A DNA stretch of 64,000 bases, taken from NCBI RefSeq assembly GCF_000730605.1, contig NZ_BBIS01000033.1, forward strand, positions 1 to 64,000, in the 5' to 3' direction. The notes under the pieces are model-generated. The model ran no database searches. It was not told where the DNA came from and saw only the letters and a list, made by a program, of their open reading frames with translations. Source of the stretch: Pseudomonas monteilii NBRC 103158 = DSM 14164 (GTDB lineage Bacteria; Pseudomonadota; Gammaproteobacteria; Pseudomonadales; Pseudomonadaceae). Shown piece by piece: positions 42,225 to 50,879 of the stretch. Both the position numbers and the translations under genes were made by a program. How positions within the stretch are numbered: position 1 is the stretch's first letter; the number at the start of each line of letters is the position of its first letter.

Positions 42225-42234
42225 CTGTGTACAA
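42225..42234. promoter_or_regulatory. CTGTGTACAA site before the GntR gene
   Basis: A two-mismatch relative of TTGTATACAA, 35 bp upstream of the GntR ATG at 42270. It could provide autoregulation. It is 99 bp from the TTGTGTACAA on the permease side. Confidence 0.5.
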
Positions 42235-42269
42235 TGGCGCCATACTTTCTCTTCGTGCCTCGAGAGCCC

Positions 42270-43025
42270 ATGAACGAACAGCTGCAACCTCTGAAAAAAC
42301 CTGCACGTGTCGGCAAGGCCGGCCGCAGCGGTACCCAGGACGACATCGTCTACGCGCACATTTTCGAGGCGATCCTCGAGCAGCGCCTAGCGCCGGGCAC
42401 CAAGTTGAGCGAGGAAGCGCTGGGCGAAATCTTTGGCGTCAGCCGCACCATCATCCGCCGCGCCCTGTCGCGCCTGGCCCACGAAAGCGTGGTGCTGCTG
42501 CGGCCGAACCGCGGTGCGGTGGTGGCCAGCCCGACGGTGGAAGAAGCGCGCCAGGTGTTCTTCTCGCGGCGCATGGTGGAGCGGGCCATTACCGAACTGG
42601 CCGTGCAGCACGCCACCCTGGACCAGCTCAACGAGCTGCGGCAGATGGTGCGTGAAGAGCGCGACAGCTTCTCGCGTGGCGACCGGGGGGCCGGCATTCG
42701 CCTGTCCGGCGAGTTCCACCTCAAGCTGGCCGAGGCAGCGGGCAATGCACCGCTGGTAAGCTTCCAGCGCAGCCTGGTGTCGCAGACTTCGCTGATCATC
42801 GCCCAGTACGAAAGCGGCAACCGCTCGCATTGCTCGTATGACGAGCACATGCAGCTGATCGATGCCATCGAGGCGCGTGATGCCGAACAGGCTGTGAGCC
42901 TGATGATGCACCACATGGACCACATCGACAGCAAGCTGAACCTGGACGAGGAGAGTGCCTCGGACGATCTGCATGCAGTGTTCTCGCACCTGCTGAAAAA
43001 GCCAAAGGTTTCGGCCAAGGGTTGA
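42270..43025 (+). CDS. GntR family regulator with FCD domain
   Basis: A 251-residue regulator from ATG 42270 (MNEQLQPLKKPARVGKAGRS). The winged HTH is ILEQRLAPGTKLSEEALGEI-FGVSRTIIRRALSRLAHE. The FCD ligand domain follows (ARQVFFSRRMVERAITELAV, LSGEFHLKLAEAAGNAPL, HCSYDEHMQLIDAIEARDAE), carrying the Asp/His residues that usually bind a metal and carboxylate effector. It lies between the purine permease and aquaporin/guaD genes. It is my best candidate for binding the TTGTATACAA sites. Confidence 0.95.
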   Translation: MNEQLQPLKKPARVGKAGRSGTQDDIVYAHIFEAILEQRLAPGTKLSEEALGEIFGVSRTIIRRALSRLAHESVVLLRPNRGAVVASPTVEEARQVFFSRRMVERAITELAVQHATLDQLNELRQMVREERDSFSRGDRGAGIRLSGEFHLKLAEAAGNAPLVSFQRSLVSQTSLIIAQYESGNRSHCSYDEHMQLIDAIEARDAEQAVSLMMHHMDHIDSKLNLDEESASDDLHAVFSHLLKKPKVSAKG

Positions 43026-43172
43026 TCGTTTGCCTGATTGATCGAGGGGCGCGAAGCGGCCCCAGTCATTTCTGGCCATTGACCAAAGGTCTGCTAAATT
43101 CTTGTGAGCAAACCTTCATCAAGCAGTTGGGCTTGCGCATTCGTTGCGTTCAACTTCTTGAGGAATGGATTC

Positions 43173-43871
43173 ATGAGCATGTCCCTCGGTAAACGGATGG
43201 GGGCCGAACTGGTCGGCACCTTCTGGCTGGTCCTCGGCGGCTGTGGCAGTGCGGTACTCGCAGCCAGTTCCCCTGTCGGTATCGGCGTTCTCGGTGTTGC
43301 TTTCGCCTTCGGCCTCACTGTGCTGACCATGGCCTTCGCCATCGGTCATATCTCCGGCTGTCACCTCAACCCTGCCGTCTCGTTCGGGCTGGTTGTGGGT
43401 GGGCGTTTCCCGGCCAAAGAGCTGCTGCCCTACGTCATCGCACAAGTGATCGGCGCCATCCTGGCTGCAGGTGTGATCTATCTCATTGCCAGCGGCAAGG
43501 CCGGTTTCGAGCTGTCCTCGGGGCTGGCGTCCAATGGCTACGCCGACCACTCGCCTGGCGGCTACACGCTGGGGGCGGGCTTTATCAGTGAAGTGGTGAT
43601 GACCGCGATGTTCCTGGTGGTGATCATGGGGGCGACCGACTCCCGGGCACCGGCAGGGTTCGCACCGATTGCCATCGGCCTGGCCCTCACCCTGATCCAC
43701 CTGATTTCCATTCCCGTGACGAACACCTCGGTCAACCCCGCGCGCAGTACAGGGCCGGCCTTTTTCGTCGGTGGCTGGGCCCTGCAGCAGCTGTGGCTGT
43801 TCTGGGTAGCGCCGCTGATCGGGGCTGCAATCGGCGGCGCGCTGTACCGGGGCCTGGCGAAAGAACCTTAG
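43173..43871 (+). CDS. aqpZ: Aquaporin Z
   Basis: A 232-residue water channel from ATG 43173 (MSMSLGKRMGAELVGTFWLV), with TTGAGGAA upstream. Both NPA boxes are present (GCHLNPAVSFG and NTSVNPARSTG). The selectivity-filter residues of water-selective AqpZ are retained, with the His in LIHLISIPV and the Arg in NPARS, so a glycerol channel is unlikely. About six membrane segments are visible. Its stop overlaps that of the convergent guaD by two bases. Confidence 0.96.
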   Translation: MSMSLGKRMGAELVGTFWLVLGGCGSAVLAASSPVGIGVLGVAFAFGLTVLTMAFAIGHISGCHLNPAVSFGLVVGGRFPAKELLPYVIAQVIGAILAAGVIYLIASGKAGFELSSGLASNGYADHSPGGYTLGAGFISEVVMTAMFLVVIMGATDSRAPAGFAPIAIGLALTLIHLISIPVTNTSVNPARSTGPAFFVGGWALQQLWLFWVAPLIGAAIGGALYRGLAKEP

Positions 43872-45172
43872 CGCTGGTGCACGCAACGGCCTGCTGCGTA
43901 GGTTTCGCGCACAGTGCGGTCGTCGCCCAGGGTGGTGAGCACGAACAAGGTCTCTTCAATGCTGTTGGACTGTTGAATGCGGTAGTCCAGCAGCGGCGTT
44001 GCCTTGTAGTCCAGCACCACGAAGTCGGCATCGTTGCCCGGGCGCAGGCTGCCGATGCGGTCGTCCAGGCGCAGCGCACGGGCGCCGCCAAGGGTGGCCA
44101 GGTACAGTGACTTGTAAGGGTGCAGGCGCGCGCCTTGCAGCTGCATCACCTTGTACGCTTCGTTCAGGGTGTTGAGCAGCGAGAAGCTGGTGCCAGCGCC
44201 CACGTCGGTACCCAGGCCCACGTTGACCTTGAAGCGCTCAGCCTGGGGCAGGTTGAACAGACCGCTGCCCAGGAACAGGTTGGAGGTGGGGCAGAAGGCC
44301 ACCGCCGAGCCGGTTTCGGCCAGGCGCTGGCATTCCTCATCGCACAGGTGTACGCCGTGGGCGAACACCGAGCGCTCGCCCAACAGCTCGAAGTGGTCGT
44401 AGACGTCCAGGTAACCCTTCTGCTCGGGGAACAGCGACTTCACCCAATCGATTTCCTTGAGGTTTTCCGACAGGTGCGTGTGCATATACACGCCTGGGTG
44501 CTCCTTCAGCAGTTGCCCAGCCAGGGTCAATTGCTCGGGCGTACTGGTCGGGGCAAAGCGTGGGGTGACCGCATAGTGCAGGCGACCCTTGCCGTGCCAA
44601 CGCTCGATGAGTGCTTTGCTTTCGGTGTAGCCGGACTCTGCCGTGTCGGTCAGGTAGTCCGGGGCGTTGCGGTCCATCATCACCTTGCCGGCGATCAGGC
44701 GCAGGTCCAGGCGCTCGGCTTCTTCGAACAAGGCATTGACCGATTCCGGGTGCACGCTGCCGAACACCAGCGCGGTGGTGGTGCCGTTTCGCAGCAGTTC
44801 CTTAAGGAAAATCTTCGCCACCTGATCGGCGTGGTCCTTGTTGGCGAACTGCTTTTCGCAAGGGAAGGTGTAGGTGTTCAGCCAGTCCAGCAGCTGCTCG
44901 CCGTAAGAGCCGATCATGCCGGTTTGCGGGAAGTGGATATGGGTATCGATAAAGCCTGGGGTAATCAGTGCGTCCTGGTAGTGCTCAACCGGGATGCCGG
45001 CATCCAGGGTCGGCAGCAGCTCGCTGGCGTGGCCAAGGGCGCTGATGCGGCCATCGTCGACCACCAGCAGGCCGTCCTCGAAGTACTCATGGGAAGCCTC
45101 CAGGCCCACCTCGGCCGGGTCGGCGATGCTGTGCAGGATGGCGGCGCGATAGGCTTTGCGGGTAACGGTCAT
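43868..45172 (-). CDS. guaD: Guanine deaminase
   Basis: A 434-residue zinc amidohydrolase converting guanine to xanthine. The ATG at 45172 (MTVTRKAYRAAILHSIADP) is chosen because upstream in-frame sequence overlaps xdhC. Zinc and catalytic motifs are PGFIDTHIHFPQTGMIGSYG, HTHLSENLKEIDWV, VFAHGVHLCDEECQRL and GLGTDVGAGTSFSLL. It follows xdhC by 10 bp in the same direction, so xdhABC-guaD forms one unit from guanine and xanthine to urate. Confidence 0.97.
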   Translation of the reverse strand: MTVTRKAYRAAILHSIADPAEVGLEASHEYFEDGLLVVDDGRISALGHASELLPTLDAGIPVEHYQDALITPGFIDTHIHFPQTGMIGSYGEQLLDWLNTYTFPCEKQFANKDHADQVAKIFLKELLRNGTTTALVFGSVHPESVNALFEEAERLDLRLIAGKVMMDRNAPDYLTDTAESGYTESKALIERWHGKGRLHYAVTPRFAPTSTPEQLTLAGQLLKEHPGVYMHTHLSENLKEIDWVKSLFPEQKGYLDVYDHFELLGERSVFAHGVHLCDEECQRLAETGSAVAFCPTSNLFLGSGLFNLPQAERFKVNVGLGTDVGAGTSFSLLNTLNEAYKVMQLQGARLHPYKSLYLATLGGARALRLDDRIGSLRPGNDADFVVLDYKATPLLDYRIQQSNSIEETLFVLTTLGDDRTVRETYAAGRCVHQR

Positions 45173-45182
45173 AACACACTCG

Positions 45183-46028
45183 TCAAATGGCTTGGCTGCG
45201 CCGGGAAGGCGGCAGCAACTGGGCAATGGGGCCGGCATTGGCGGCAGCGTCGTGCTGGCCGAAGCAGGCGTTGTAGGTGGCGATGATTTCACCGGCGATG
45301 GACACAGCGATCTCGATAGGCAGCTTGCCCTTTACATCGGGCAGGCCCATCGGGCAGCGCATGCGGGCCAGCGCGGCATCGTCGTAGCCGCGTTCGCGCA
45401 GGCGATGCTCAAACTTGACCCGCTTGGTCTTCGAGCCGATCAGGCCGAACCAGGTGAAGTCATTACGCTTGAGAATGGCGGCGGTCAGTTCCAGGTCGAG
45501 CTGATGGTTGTGGGTCATGACGATGCAGTAGCAGCCTGGTGGCAGGTCTGCGACTTCGTCGACCGGTTCTTCACTGACGACCTTGGTCACCCCGTTGGGG
45601 ATGAGTTCGGGGAATTCCTGTTCGCGCGAGTCGATCCAGCGCACCCGGCAGGGCAGCGCGGCGAGCAAGGGTACCAGAGCACGGCCGACATGGCCCGCGC
45701 CGAACACGGCGATGTGCGCTTGCACCGCAGCCATGGGCTCGAACAACAGCACGGTAGCGCCGCCGCAGCACTGGCCCAGGCTGGCCCCGAGGCTGAAGCG
45801 CTCCAGGTGTGGGGCGGTGCGCTGTTCTTCGAGCATTTGCCGGGCGATGTGCAGGGCCTTGTATTCCAGGTGGCCACCACCGATGGTGTCGAACAGGCCA
45901 TTGGCGCTGACGACCATTTTCGAGCCGGCGTTACGCGGGGTGGAGCCGCGTTCTTCGATGATGGTCACCAGTACGCAGGCTTCGCCACGGGACTGGTGGT
46001 CGGCGAGGGCGTTGATCCATTGGTGCAT
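45183..46028 (-). CDS. xdhC: Xanthine dehydrogenase accessory protein XdhC
   Basis: A 281-residue maturation factor that binds molybdenum cofactor and promotes its sulfuration before insertion into XdhB. The N-terminus HQWINALADHQSRGEACVLV, the segments GSTPRNAGSKMVVSANGLFDTIGGGHLE and the Rossmann part IAVFGAGHVGRALVPLLAAL match XdhC. SLGQCCGGATVLLFE holds the conserved cysteines. It follows xdhB after a gap with a strong REP hairpin. Confidence 0.97.
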   Translation of the reverse strand: MHQWINALADHQSRGEACVLVTIIEERGSTPRNAGSKMVVSANGLFDTIGGGHLEYKALHIARQMLEEQRTAPHLERFSLGASLGQCCGGATVLLFEPMAAVQAHIAVFGAGHVGRALVPLLAALPCRVRWIDSREQEFPELIPNGVTKVVSEEPVDEVADLPPGCYCIVMTHNHQLDLELTAAILKRNDFTWFGLIGSKTKRVKFEHRLRERGYDDAALARMRCPMGLPDVKGKLPIEIAVSIAGEIIATYNACFGQHDAAANAGPIAQLLPPSRRSQAI

Positions 46029-46059
46029 GATGCAACCTCTCTATGTTGCGCCGCAGGCT

Positions 46060-46089
46060 CTGTGGGAGCGGGCGTGCCCGCTCCCACAG
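46060..46089. repeat. REP hairpin between xdhB and xdhC
   Basis: CTGTGGGAGCGGGC and GCCCGCTCCCACAG form a 14-bp stem with a very short loop. Its position within the operon could reduce xdhC-guaD expression relative to the structural subunits or protect the upstream message. Confidence 0.85.
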
Positions 46090-46101
46090 GGTTCCTCGCT
46101 G

Positions 46102-48501
46102 TCAGTGGGTGACGGTTTCCAGTTCCGGTTTGGCAGGTTGCGCCGCCGCCACCGCCTTGCGCATCTGCTCACACCCCCACAACACCCGCTCCGGTGTGGC
46201 TGGCGCGTCGATGTTCGGCTGCACGCGGTAATCGGCCAGGCTGGCCACGGCATCCTTGATGGCGCACCAGGCAGCAATACCAAGCATGAACGGCGGCTCG
46301 CCCACGGCCTTTGAATGGAACACGGTGTCTTCCGGGTTCTTGCGGTTCTCCACCAGCTTCACCCGCAAGTCCAGCGGCATGTCGGCCACCGCCGGGATCT
46401 TGTAACTGGCCGGGCCATTGGTCATCAGCTTGCCCTTGGCGTTCCACACCAGTTCTTCGGTGGTCAGCCAGCCCATGCCCTGGATGAAGCCGCCTTCCAC
46501 CTGGCCGATGTCGATGGCCGGGTTCAGCGAGTCGCCTACGTCGTGCAGGATGTCGGCGCGCAGCATCTTGTATTCGCCGGTCAGGGTATCGACGATCACT
46601 TCCACGCAGGCGGCGCCGAAAGCGAAGTAGTAGAACGGCCGGCCGCGCGCCTGGCTGCGGTCGTAGAAGATCTTCGGCGTGCGGTAGAAACCGGTGCTGG
46701 ACAGCGACACCTGGGCGAAGTACGCCTGCTGCACCAGTTGCTCGAAGCTGACGATCTGGTCGCGTACACGCACATGGCCATTGCGGAACTCGACGTCCTC
46801 CTCGGTCACGTTGTAATGCCGCGCCGCGAACTCTGTCAGGCGCTTCTTCAGTATTTCGGCAGCGTTCTGCGCCGCCTTGCCGTTCAGGTCGGCGCCACTG
46901 GAGGCTGCGGTCGGCGAGGTGTTGGGCACCTTGTCGGTGTTGGTGGCGGTGATCTGGATGCGGCTGAAATCTACCTGGAAGATCTGCGCCACCACCTGCG
47001 CGACCTTGGTGTTCAAGCCCTGGCCCATCTCGGTGCCACCGTGGTTCAGGTGAATGCTGCCGTCGGTATAGATGTGGATCAGCGCCCCGGCCTGGTTGAG
47101 GAAGGTGGCAGTGAACGAGATGCCGAACTTGACCGGCGTCAGCGCCAGGCCCTTCTTCAGTACCGGGCTGTTGGCGTTGAAGCGACGGATCGACTCGCGG
47201 CGCTCGGCGTAGTCGCTGCTGGCTTCCAGGTCGGCAGTCATATCATCGAGCATGTTGTGCTCGACGGTCTGGTAGTAGTGGGTAACGTTGCGCTCGGTTT
47301 TGCCGTAGTAGTTGGCCTTGCGCACCGCCAGCGGGTCGCGGCCCAGGTGGCGGGCGATGTGGTCCATCACCTGTTCGATGGCAACCATGCCCTGTGGGCC
47401 GCCAAAGCCACGGTAGGCGGTGTTGGAGGCCGTGTTGGTCTTGCAGCGGTGACCATGCACGGTGGCATCGCCCAGGTAGTAGGCGTTGTCGGAGTGGAAC
47501 ATGGCGCGGTCGACGATCGAACCGGACAGGTCGGGCGAGTAACCGCAGTTGCCGGCCAGGTCGAAGTTGATGCCGTGCAGGCGACCGTTGTCGTCAAAGC
47601 CCACGTCATATTCGACATAGAACGGGTGGCGCTTGCCGGTCATGGTCATGTCTTCGACACGCGGCAGGCGCATCTTGGTGGGCTGGCCGGTCAGGCGGGC
47701 CACTACCGCGCACAGGCACGCCGGGCTGGCAGCCTGGGTTTCCTTGCCGCCAAAACCGCCACCCATGCGGCGCATGTCCAGCACCACCTTGTTCATCGGC
47801 ACGTCGAGCACTTCGGCCACCAGCTTCTGCACTTCGGTGGGGTTCTGCGTGGAGCAGTAGACGATCATGCCGCCATCCTCGGTGGGCATCACCGAGGAAA
47901 TCTGCGTTTCCAGGTAGAAGTGTTCCTGGCCACCGATGTGCAGGGTGCCCTGAATGCGGTGTGGGGCGCTGGCCAGCGCGGCGGCGGAATCGCCGCGTTG
48001 GTGGGTGTGGCTGTCGAGCACGAAGTGCTTCTTGCGCAGTGCATCGACCACGTCCAGCACCGGCTCCAGGTCTTCATATTCGACAATGGCGGCCATGGCT
48101 GCGCGGCGCGCGGTTTCCAGGTCGCGGGCTGCGACGGCGAGTACCGGCTGGCCGAAGAACTCGACCTTGTCGATGGCCAGCAGCGGGTCGCCGGCCACCA
48201 CAGGGCCGATGTCTTTCAGGCCGGGGATGTCTTCGTGGGTGATGGCGATACGCACGCCTTCGAAGGCATAGCACGGCGTGGTGTCGATGCGCAGGATACG
48301 CGCATGGGCACGGTCGGCGGTACGCGCATAGACGTGCAACTGGTTGGGGAATTCCAGGCGGTCGTCGATGTACAGCGCCTCCCCGGACACATGCTTGTCG
48401 GCGCTGTCGTGCTTGACGCTGCGGCCGACCCCGGTGGTCAGGTCCTGGCTGAACAGCTCGGCCATCTCGGCCTGGCTTTTGGCTACGTGATGGTTAGACA
48501 T
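46102..48501 (-). CDS. xdhB: Xanthine dehydrogenase molybdopterin subunit XdhB
   Basis: A 799-residue catalytic subunit hydroxylating hypoxanthine and xanthine. Motifs are VGRSVKHDSADKHVSGEALY at the N-terminus, the cofactor-binding MRRMGGGFGGKETQA, the substrate Arg region NTAYRGFGGPQGMVAIEQ, HLNHGGTEMGQGLNTKVAQV and the catalytic Glu in KAVGEPPFMLGIAAW. The ATG overlaps the end of xdhA by 8 bp. Length is typical for the bacterial XDHB subunit. Confidence 0.98.
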   Translation of the reverse strand: MSNHHVAKSQAEMAELFSQDLTTGVGRSVKHDSADKHVSGEALYIDDRLEFPNQLHVYARTADRAHARILRIDTTPCYAFEGVRIAITHEDIPGLKDIGPVVAGDPLLAIDKVEFFGQPVLAVAARDLETARRAAMAAIVEYEDLEPVLDVVDALRKKHFVLDSHTHQRGDSAAALASAPHRIQGTLHIGGQEHFYLETQISSVMPTEDGGMIVYCSTQNPTEVQKLVAEVLDVPMNKVVLDMRRMGGGFGGKETQAASPACLCAVVARLTGQPTKMRLPRVEDMTMTGKRHPFYVEYDVGFDDNGRLHGINFDLAGNCGYSPDLSGSIVDRAMFHSDNAYYLGDATVHGHRCKTNTASNTAYRGFGGPQGMVAIEQVMDHIARHLGRDPLAVRKANYYGKTERNVTHYYQTVEHNMLDDMTADLEASSDYAERRESIRRFNANSPVLKKGLALTPVKFGISFTATFLNQAGALIHIYTDGSIHLNHGGTEMGQGLNTKVAQVVAQIFQVDFSRIQITATNTDKVPNTSPTAASSGADLNGKAAQNAAEILKKRLTEFAARHYNVTEEDVEFRNGHVRVRDQIVSFEQLVQQAYFAQVSLSSTGFYRTPKIFYDRSQARGRPFYYFAFGAACVEVIVDTLTGEYKMLRADILHDVGDSLNPAIDIGQVEGGFIQGMGWLTTEELVWNAKGKLMTNGPASYKIPAVADMPLDLRVKLVENRKNPEDTVFHSKAVGEPPFMLGIAAWCAIKDAVASLADYRVQPNIDAPATPERVLWGCEQMRKAVAAAQPAKPELETVTH

Positions 48502-49948
48502 AAGCGGTCACCCGGGTTTCGATGTGCGGCGTTTGTTGTTCGATGAAGTACTTGCGCAGCAGGTTCTGCGCGGTCAGCAGGCGGTATTCCTTGCTGGCGC
48601 GGAAGTCGCTGAGCGGGGTGAAGTCCTCGGCCAGGGCCTGGCAGGCGCGCTCGATGGCAGCCTGGTCCCACGGTTTGCCACGCAGCGCCGCTTCGCAGGC
48701 GCGGGCGCGTTTGGGGATGGCCGCCATGCCGCCGAAGGCGATGCGCACACCACTGACCACGCCGTCTTCGATGCTCAGGTTGAACGCGCCGCACACGGCG
48801 GAGATGTCATCGTCCAGGCGTTTGGACACCTTGTAGGCGCGGAACGCCCAGTCGCAGGTGGCACGCGGCACGATGATCTTCTCGATGAACTCGCTGTCCT
48901 GGCGGGCGGTAATGCGGTAGTCGATGAAGTAGTCTTCCAGTGGCATTACCCGCTGACGCTCGCCTTGGCGCAGGACGACCTGCGCATCCAGGGCGATCAG
49001 CAGGGGTGGCGAGTCGCCGATCGGCGAGGCGTTGCCGATATTGCCTCCGAGGGTGCCCTGATTGCGGATCTGCAGCGAGGCAAACCGGTGCAGCAAGGCA
49101 CCGAAGTCTGGGTACTCCTCGTTCAGCGCGCCGTAGCAGTCGGTGAGGGGTGTGGCGGCGCCGATTTCCAGGTGGCTGGCGGTTTTCTCGATGCGCTTGA
49201 GCTCGGCCACGTGGCCGACGTAGATCATCACCGGCAGTGTCTTGTGGAACTGGGTCACTTCAAGCGCCAGGTCGGTACCGCCGGCCAGCAGGCGGGCTTC
49301 GGGGTGCGAGCTGTAAAGGTCGGCCAGGTCGGCCACCGTCAGCGGCACCAGGCAGCGTTTGTCGCCGCTGTTCAGTTCGCCGGTCTGGGTGGGTGCAATG
49401 GCCTTGAGGCGGCTGATGGTTTGCGCCTGCTGGGCATCGAACTGGTCGCGGCAGGGCTGGCGGCAGCTCTGCTCGGCAGCGTCGAGAATCGGCCGATAGC
49501 CGGTGCAGCGGCACAGGTTGCCAGCCAGGGCTTCCTGGGCCTGATGCAGGTCGGGGCCGCTGCTGTTCTTTTGCAGGGCGAACAGCGACATCACGAAACC
49601 GGGGGTGCAGAAGCCGCATTGCGAACCATGGCAATCGGCCATGGCTTGCTGCACGCTGTGCAGTTGGCCCTGATGCTTGAGGCCTTCAACGCTGATCAAT
49701 TGCTTGCCGTGCAGCGACGAGACAAACGTCAGGCACGAGTTGAGGCTGCGATACCGCAGGCTGTCGTTGCCCTGGTCGTCCTGGGTCAGTTCGCCGACCA
49801 CCACGGTGCAGGCGCCGCAGTCACCACTGGCGCAGCCCTCCTTGGTGCCGGGTTTGCCCAAGTGCTCGCGCAGGTACTGCAGCACCGTCATGTTCGGGTC
49901 CAGGGCGTGCTCGCTGCGCAACTCCTGGTTGACGAGAAACTGGATCAC
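48494..49948 (-). CDS. xdhA: Xanthine dehydrogenase iron-sulfur/FAD subunit XdhA
   Basis: A 484-residue subunit starting at GTG 49948 (MIQFLVNQELRSEHALDPNM). The N-terminal ferredoxin domain has CASGDCGACTVVVGEL, and the second 2Fe-2S domain has HGSQCGFCTPGFVMSL and GNLCRCTGYRPILDA. The FAD domain follows with LLAGGTDLALEVTQFHK and QGTLGGNIGNASPIGDSPP. It passes electrons from XdhB to NAD. The upstream region has a RutR-like operator and an A-rich Hfq/Crc-type motif. Confidence 0.98.
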   Translation of the reverse strand: MIQFLVNQELRSEHALDPNMTVLQYLREHLGKPGTKEGCASGDCGACTVVVGELTQDDQGNDSLRYRSLNSCLTFVSSLHGKQLISVEGLKHQGQLHSVQQAMADCHGSQCGFCTPGFVMSLFALQKNSSGPDLHQAQEALAGNLCRCTGYRPILDAAEQSCRQPCRDQFDAQQAQTISRLKAIAPTQTGELNSGDKRCLVPLTVADLADLYSSHPEARLLAGGTDLALEVTQFHKTLPVMIYVGHVAELKRIEKTASHLEIGAATPLTDCYGALNEEYPDFGALLHRFASLQIRNQGTLGGNIGNASPIGDSPPLLIALDAQVVLRQGERQRVMPLEDYFIDYRITARQDSEFIEKIIVPRATCDWAFRAYKVSKRLDDDISAVCGAFNLSIEDGVVSGVRIAFGGMAAIPKRARACEAALRGKPWDQAAIERACQALAEDFTPLSDFRASKEYRLLTAQNLLRKYFIEQQTPHIETRVTAYV

Positions 49949-49969
49949 GGGGATGGCCTCGCAATGGTT

Positions 49970-49980
49970 TTATTGTTGTT
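49970..49980 (-). promoter_or_regulatory. Hfq/Crc-type motif AACAACAATAA before xdhA
   Basis: The transcript reads AACAACAATAAAACC about 21 nt upstream of the xdhA GUG, with two AAnAAnAA matches. The same motif precedes ttuD. Confidence 0.6.
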
Positions 49981-50023
49981 GGGCGGACTCTAAGCAAGAC
50001 CTGTCTAGCAGGTCAATATTTTT

Positions 50024-50039
50024 CTGACCCAAAGGTCAA
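50024..50039. promoter_or_regulatory. RutR-like operator candidate CTGACCCAAAGGTCAA
   Basis: TGACC and GGTCA half-sites at the four-base spacing of the E. coli RutR consensus, 76 bp upstream of xdhA. An extra GGTCA half-site lies at 50011-50015, so a larger array GGTCA-n9-CTGACC is also possible. The divergent GntR protein at 50217 is an alternative binder. Confidence 0.5.
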
Positions 50040-50216
50040 GAAATTGCGTATGTCTACGCCCGGCCGAACACATTGCCTATGGAACAAGCATAGATCGCGC
50101 CGGGCGCGCGGCTGTCTGGCAGGTCAAATAAACCGCCTGGCCCCTCTGCGCGATTACCGCCCAAGTACGCTACAATCCGCCCCTTGTGCCCAGTTCAATG
50201 ATTTTGAAGGAAAACC

Positions 50217-50876
50217 ATGACGTTCAAGGCCCCGGACAGCCTCTCCGAGCAGATTGCCGATTACTTGGCCGAACGCATCATCCGCGGCGAGCTGGCGCCA
50301 GGCGAGCGTATCCAGGAGCAGAAGGTTACCCAGGCGCTCAACGTCAGCCGTGGCTCGGTGCGTGAAGCACTGCTGATCCTCGAGCGCCGCCACCTGGTGG
50401 CGATTTTGCCGCGCCGAGGTGCCCATGTAACCAAGCTGGACGAGCGCAGCGTGCGCAGCCTGTGTTCGTTGATGGGCGAGTTCTACATCCTGCTGGGCAA
50501 CGCGGTTGCGCAAAAATGGCGCACCGAAGCCGACCTGCGCCCGTTTCTGGAGATCCAGCAGCGCCTGCAGCGTGCCCATGACCAGCTCGACATCAAGGCC
50601 TTCGTCGCCGACAGCTTTGCGGTCATGCGTGCGGCTTATCCGTTCGCCGACAACCCGTTCCTGCAGGAAACCGTGGAAAACCTCCAGCCAGCCATGAGCC
50701 GTGCCTACTACCTGTCGCTGGACCAGCGCCAGGCCAACATGATCGACTACCTCGACTTGTTCGCCCGCCTGCTCGAAGCCGTGGTCGCCCGCGACCTGCC
50801 GCGCATTCGCGAGGTGCTCACCGCCTACGGCCAGCGCAGCTGCGAACTGGTGCTGGCGGCGCTGGCCCGAGGCTGA
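50217..50876 (+). CDS. GntR family regulator with FCD domain
   Basis: A 219-residue regulator (MTFKAPDSLSEQIADYLAER). The HTH is GERIQEQKVTQALNVSRGSVREALLILE, followed by a wing LVAILPRRGAHV. The C-terminal FCD domain has fewer clear metal-binding histidines than usual. It is divergent from xdhA with a 268-bp intergenic region and ends 3 bp before smc. It may regulate xdhA, but Pseudomonas genomes also keep this gene with smc, so the link is not proven. Confidence 0.93.
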   Translation: MTFKAPDSLSEQIADYLAERIIRGELAPGERIQEQKVTQALNVSRGSVREALLILERRHLVAILPRRGAHVTKLDERSVRSLCSLMGEFYILLGNAVAQKWRTEADLRPFLEIQQRLQRAHDQLDIKAFVADSFAVMRAAYPFADNPFLQETVENLQPAMSRAYYLSLDQRQANMIDYLDLFARLLEAVVARDLPRIREVLTAYGQRSCELVLAALARG

Positions 50877-50879
50877 CCG

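Noticed and set aside
43079..43091. TTGACCAAAGGTC before aqpZ as a RutR-like operator
   Set aside because: The half-sites are one base closer together than in the 16-bp sites, so only a half-site match is supported.
46315..48546. Long plus-strand open frame (743 codons) opposite xdhB
   Set aside because: It mirrors the third-position GC bias of xdhB. No motifs, no plausible ribosome-binding site, and xdhB is certain.
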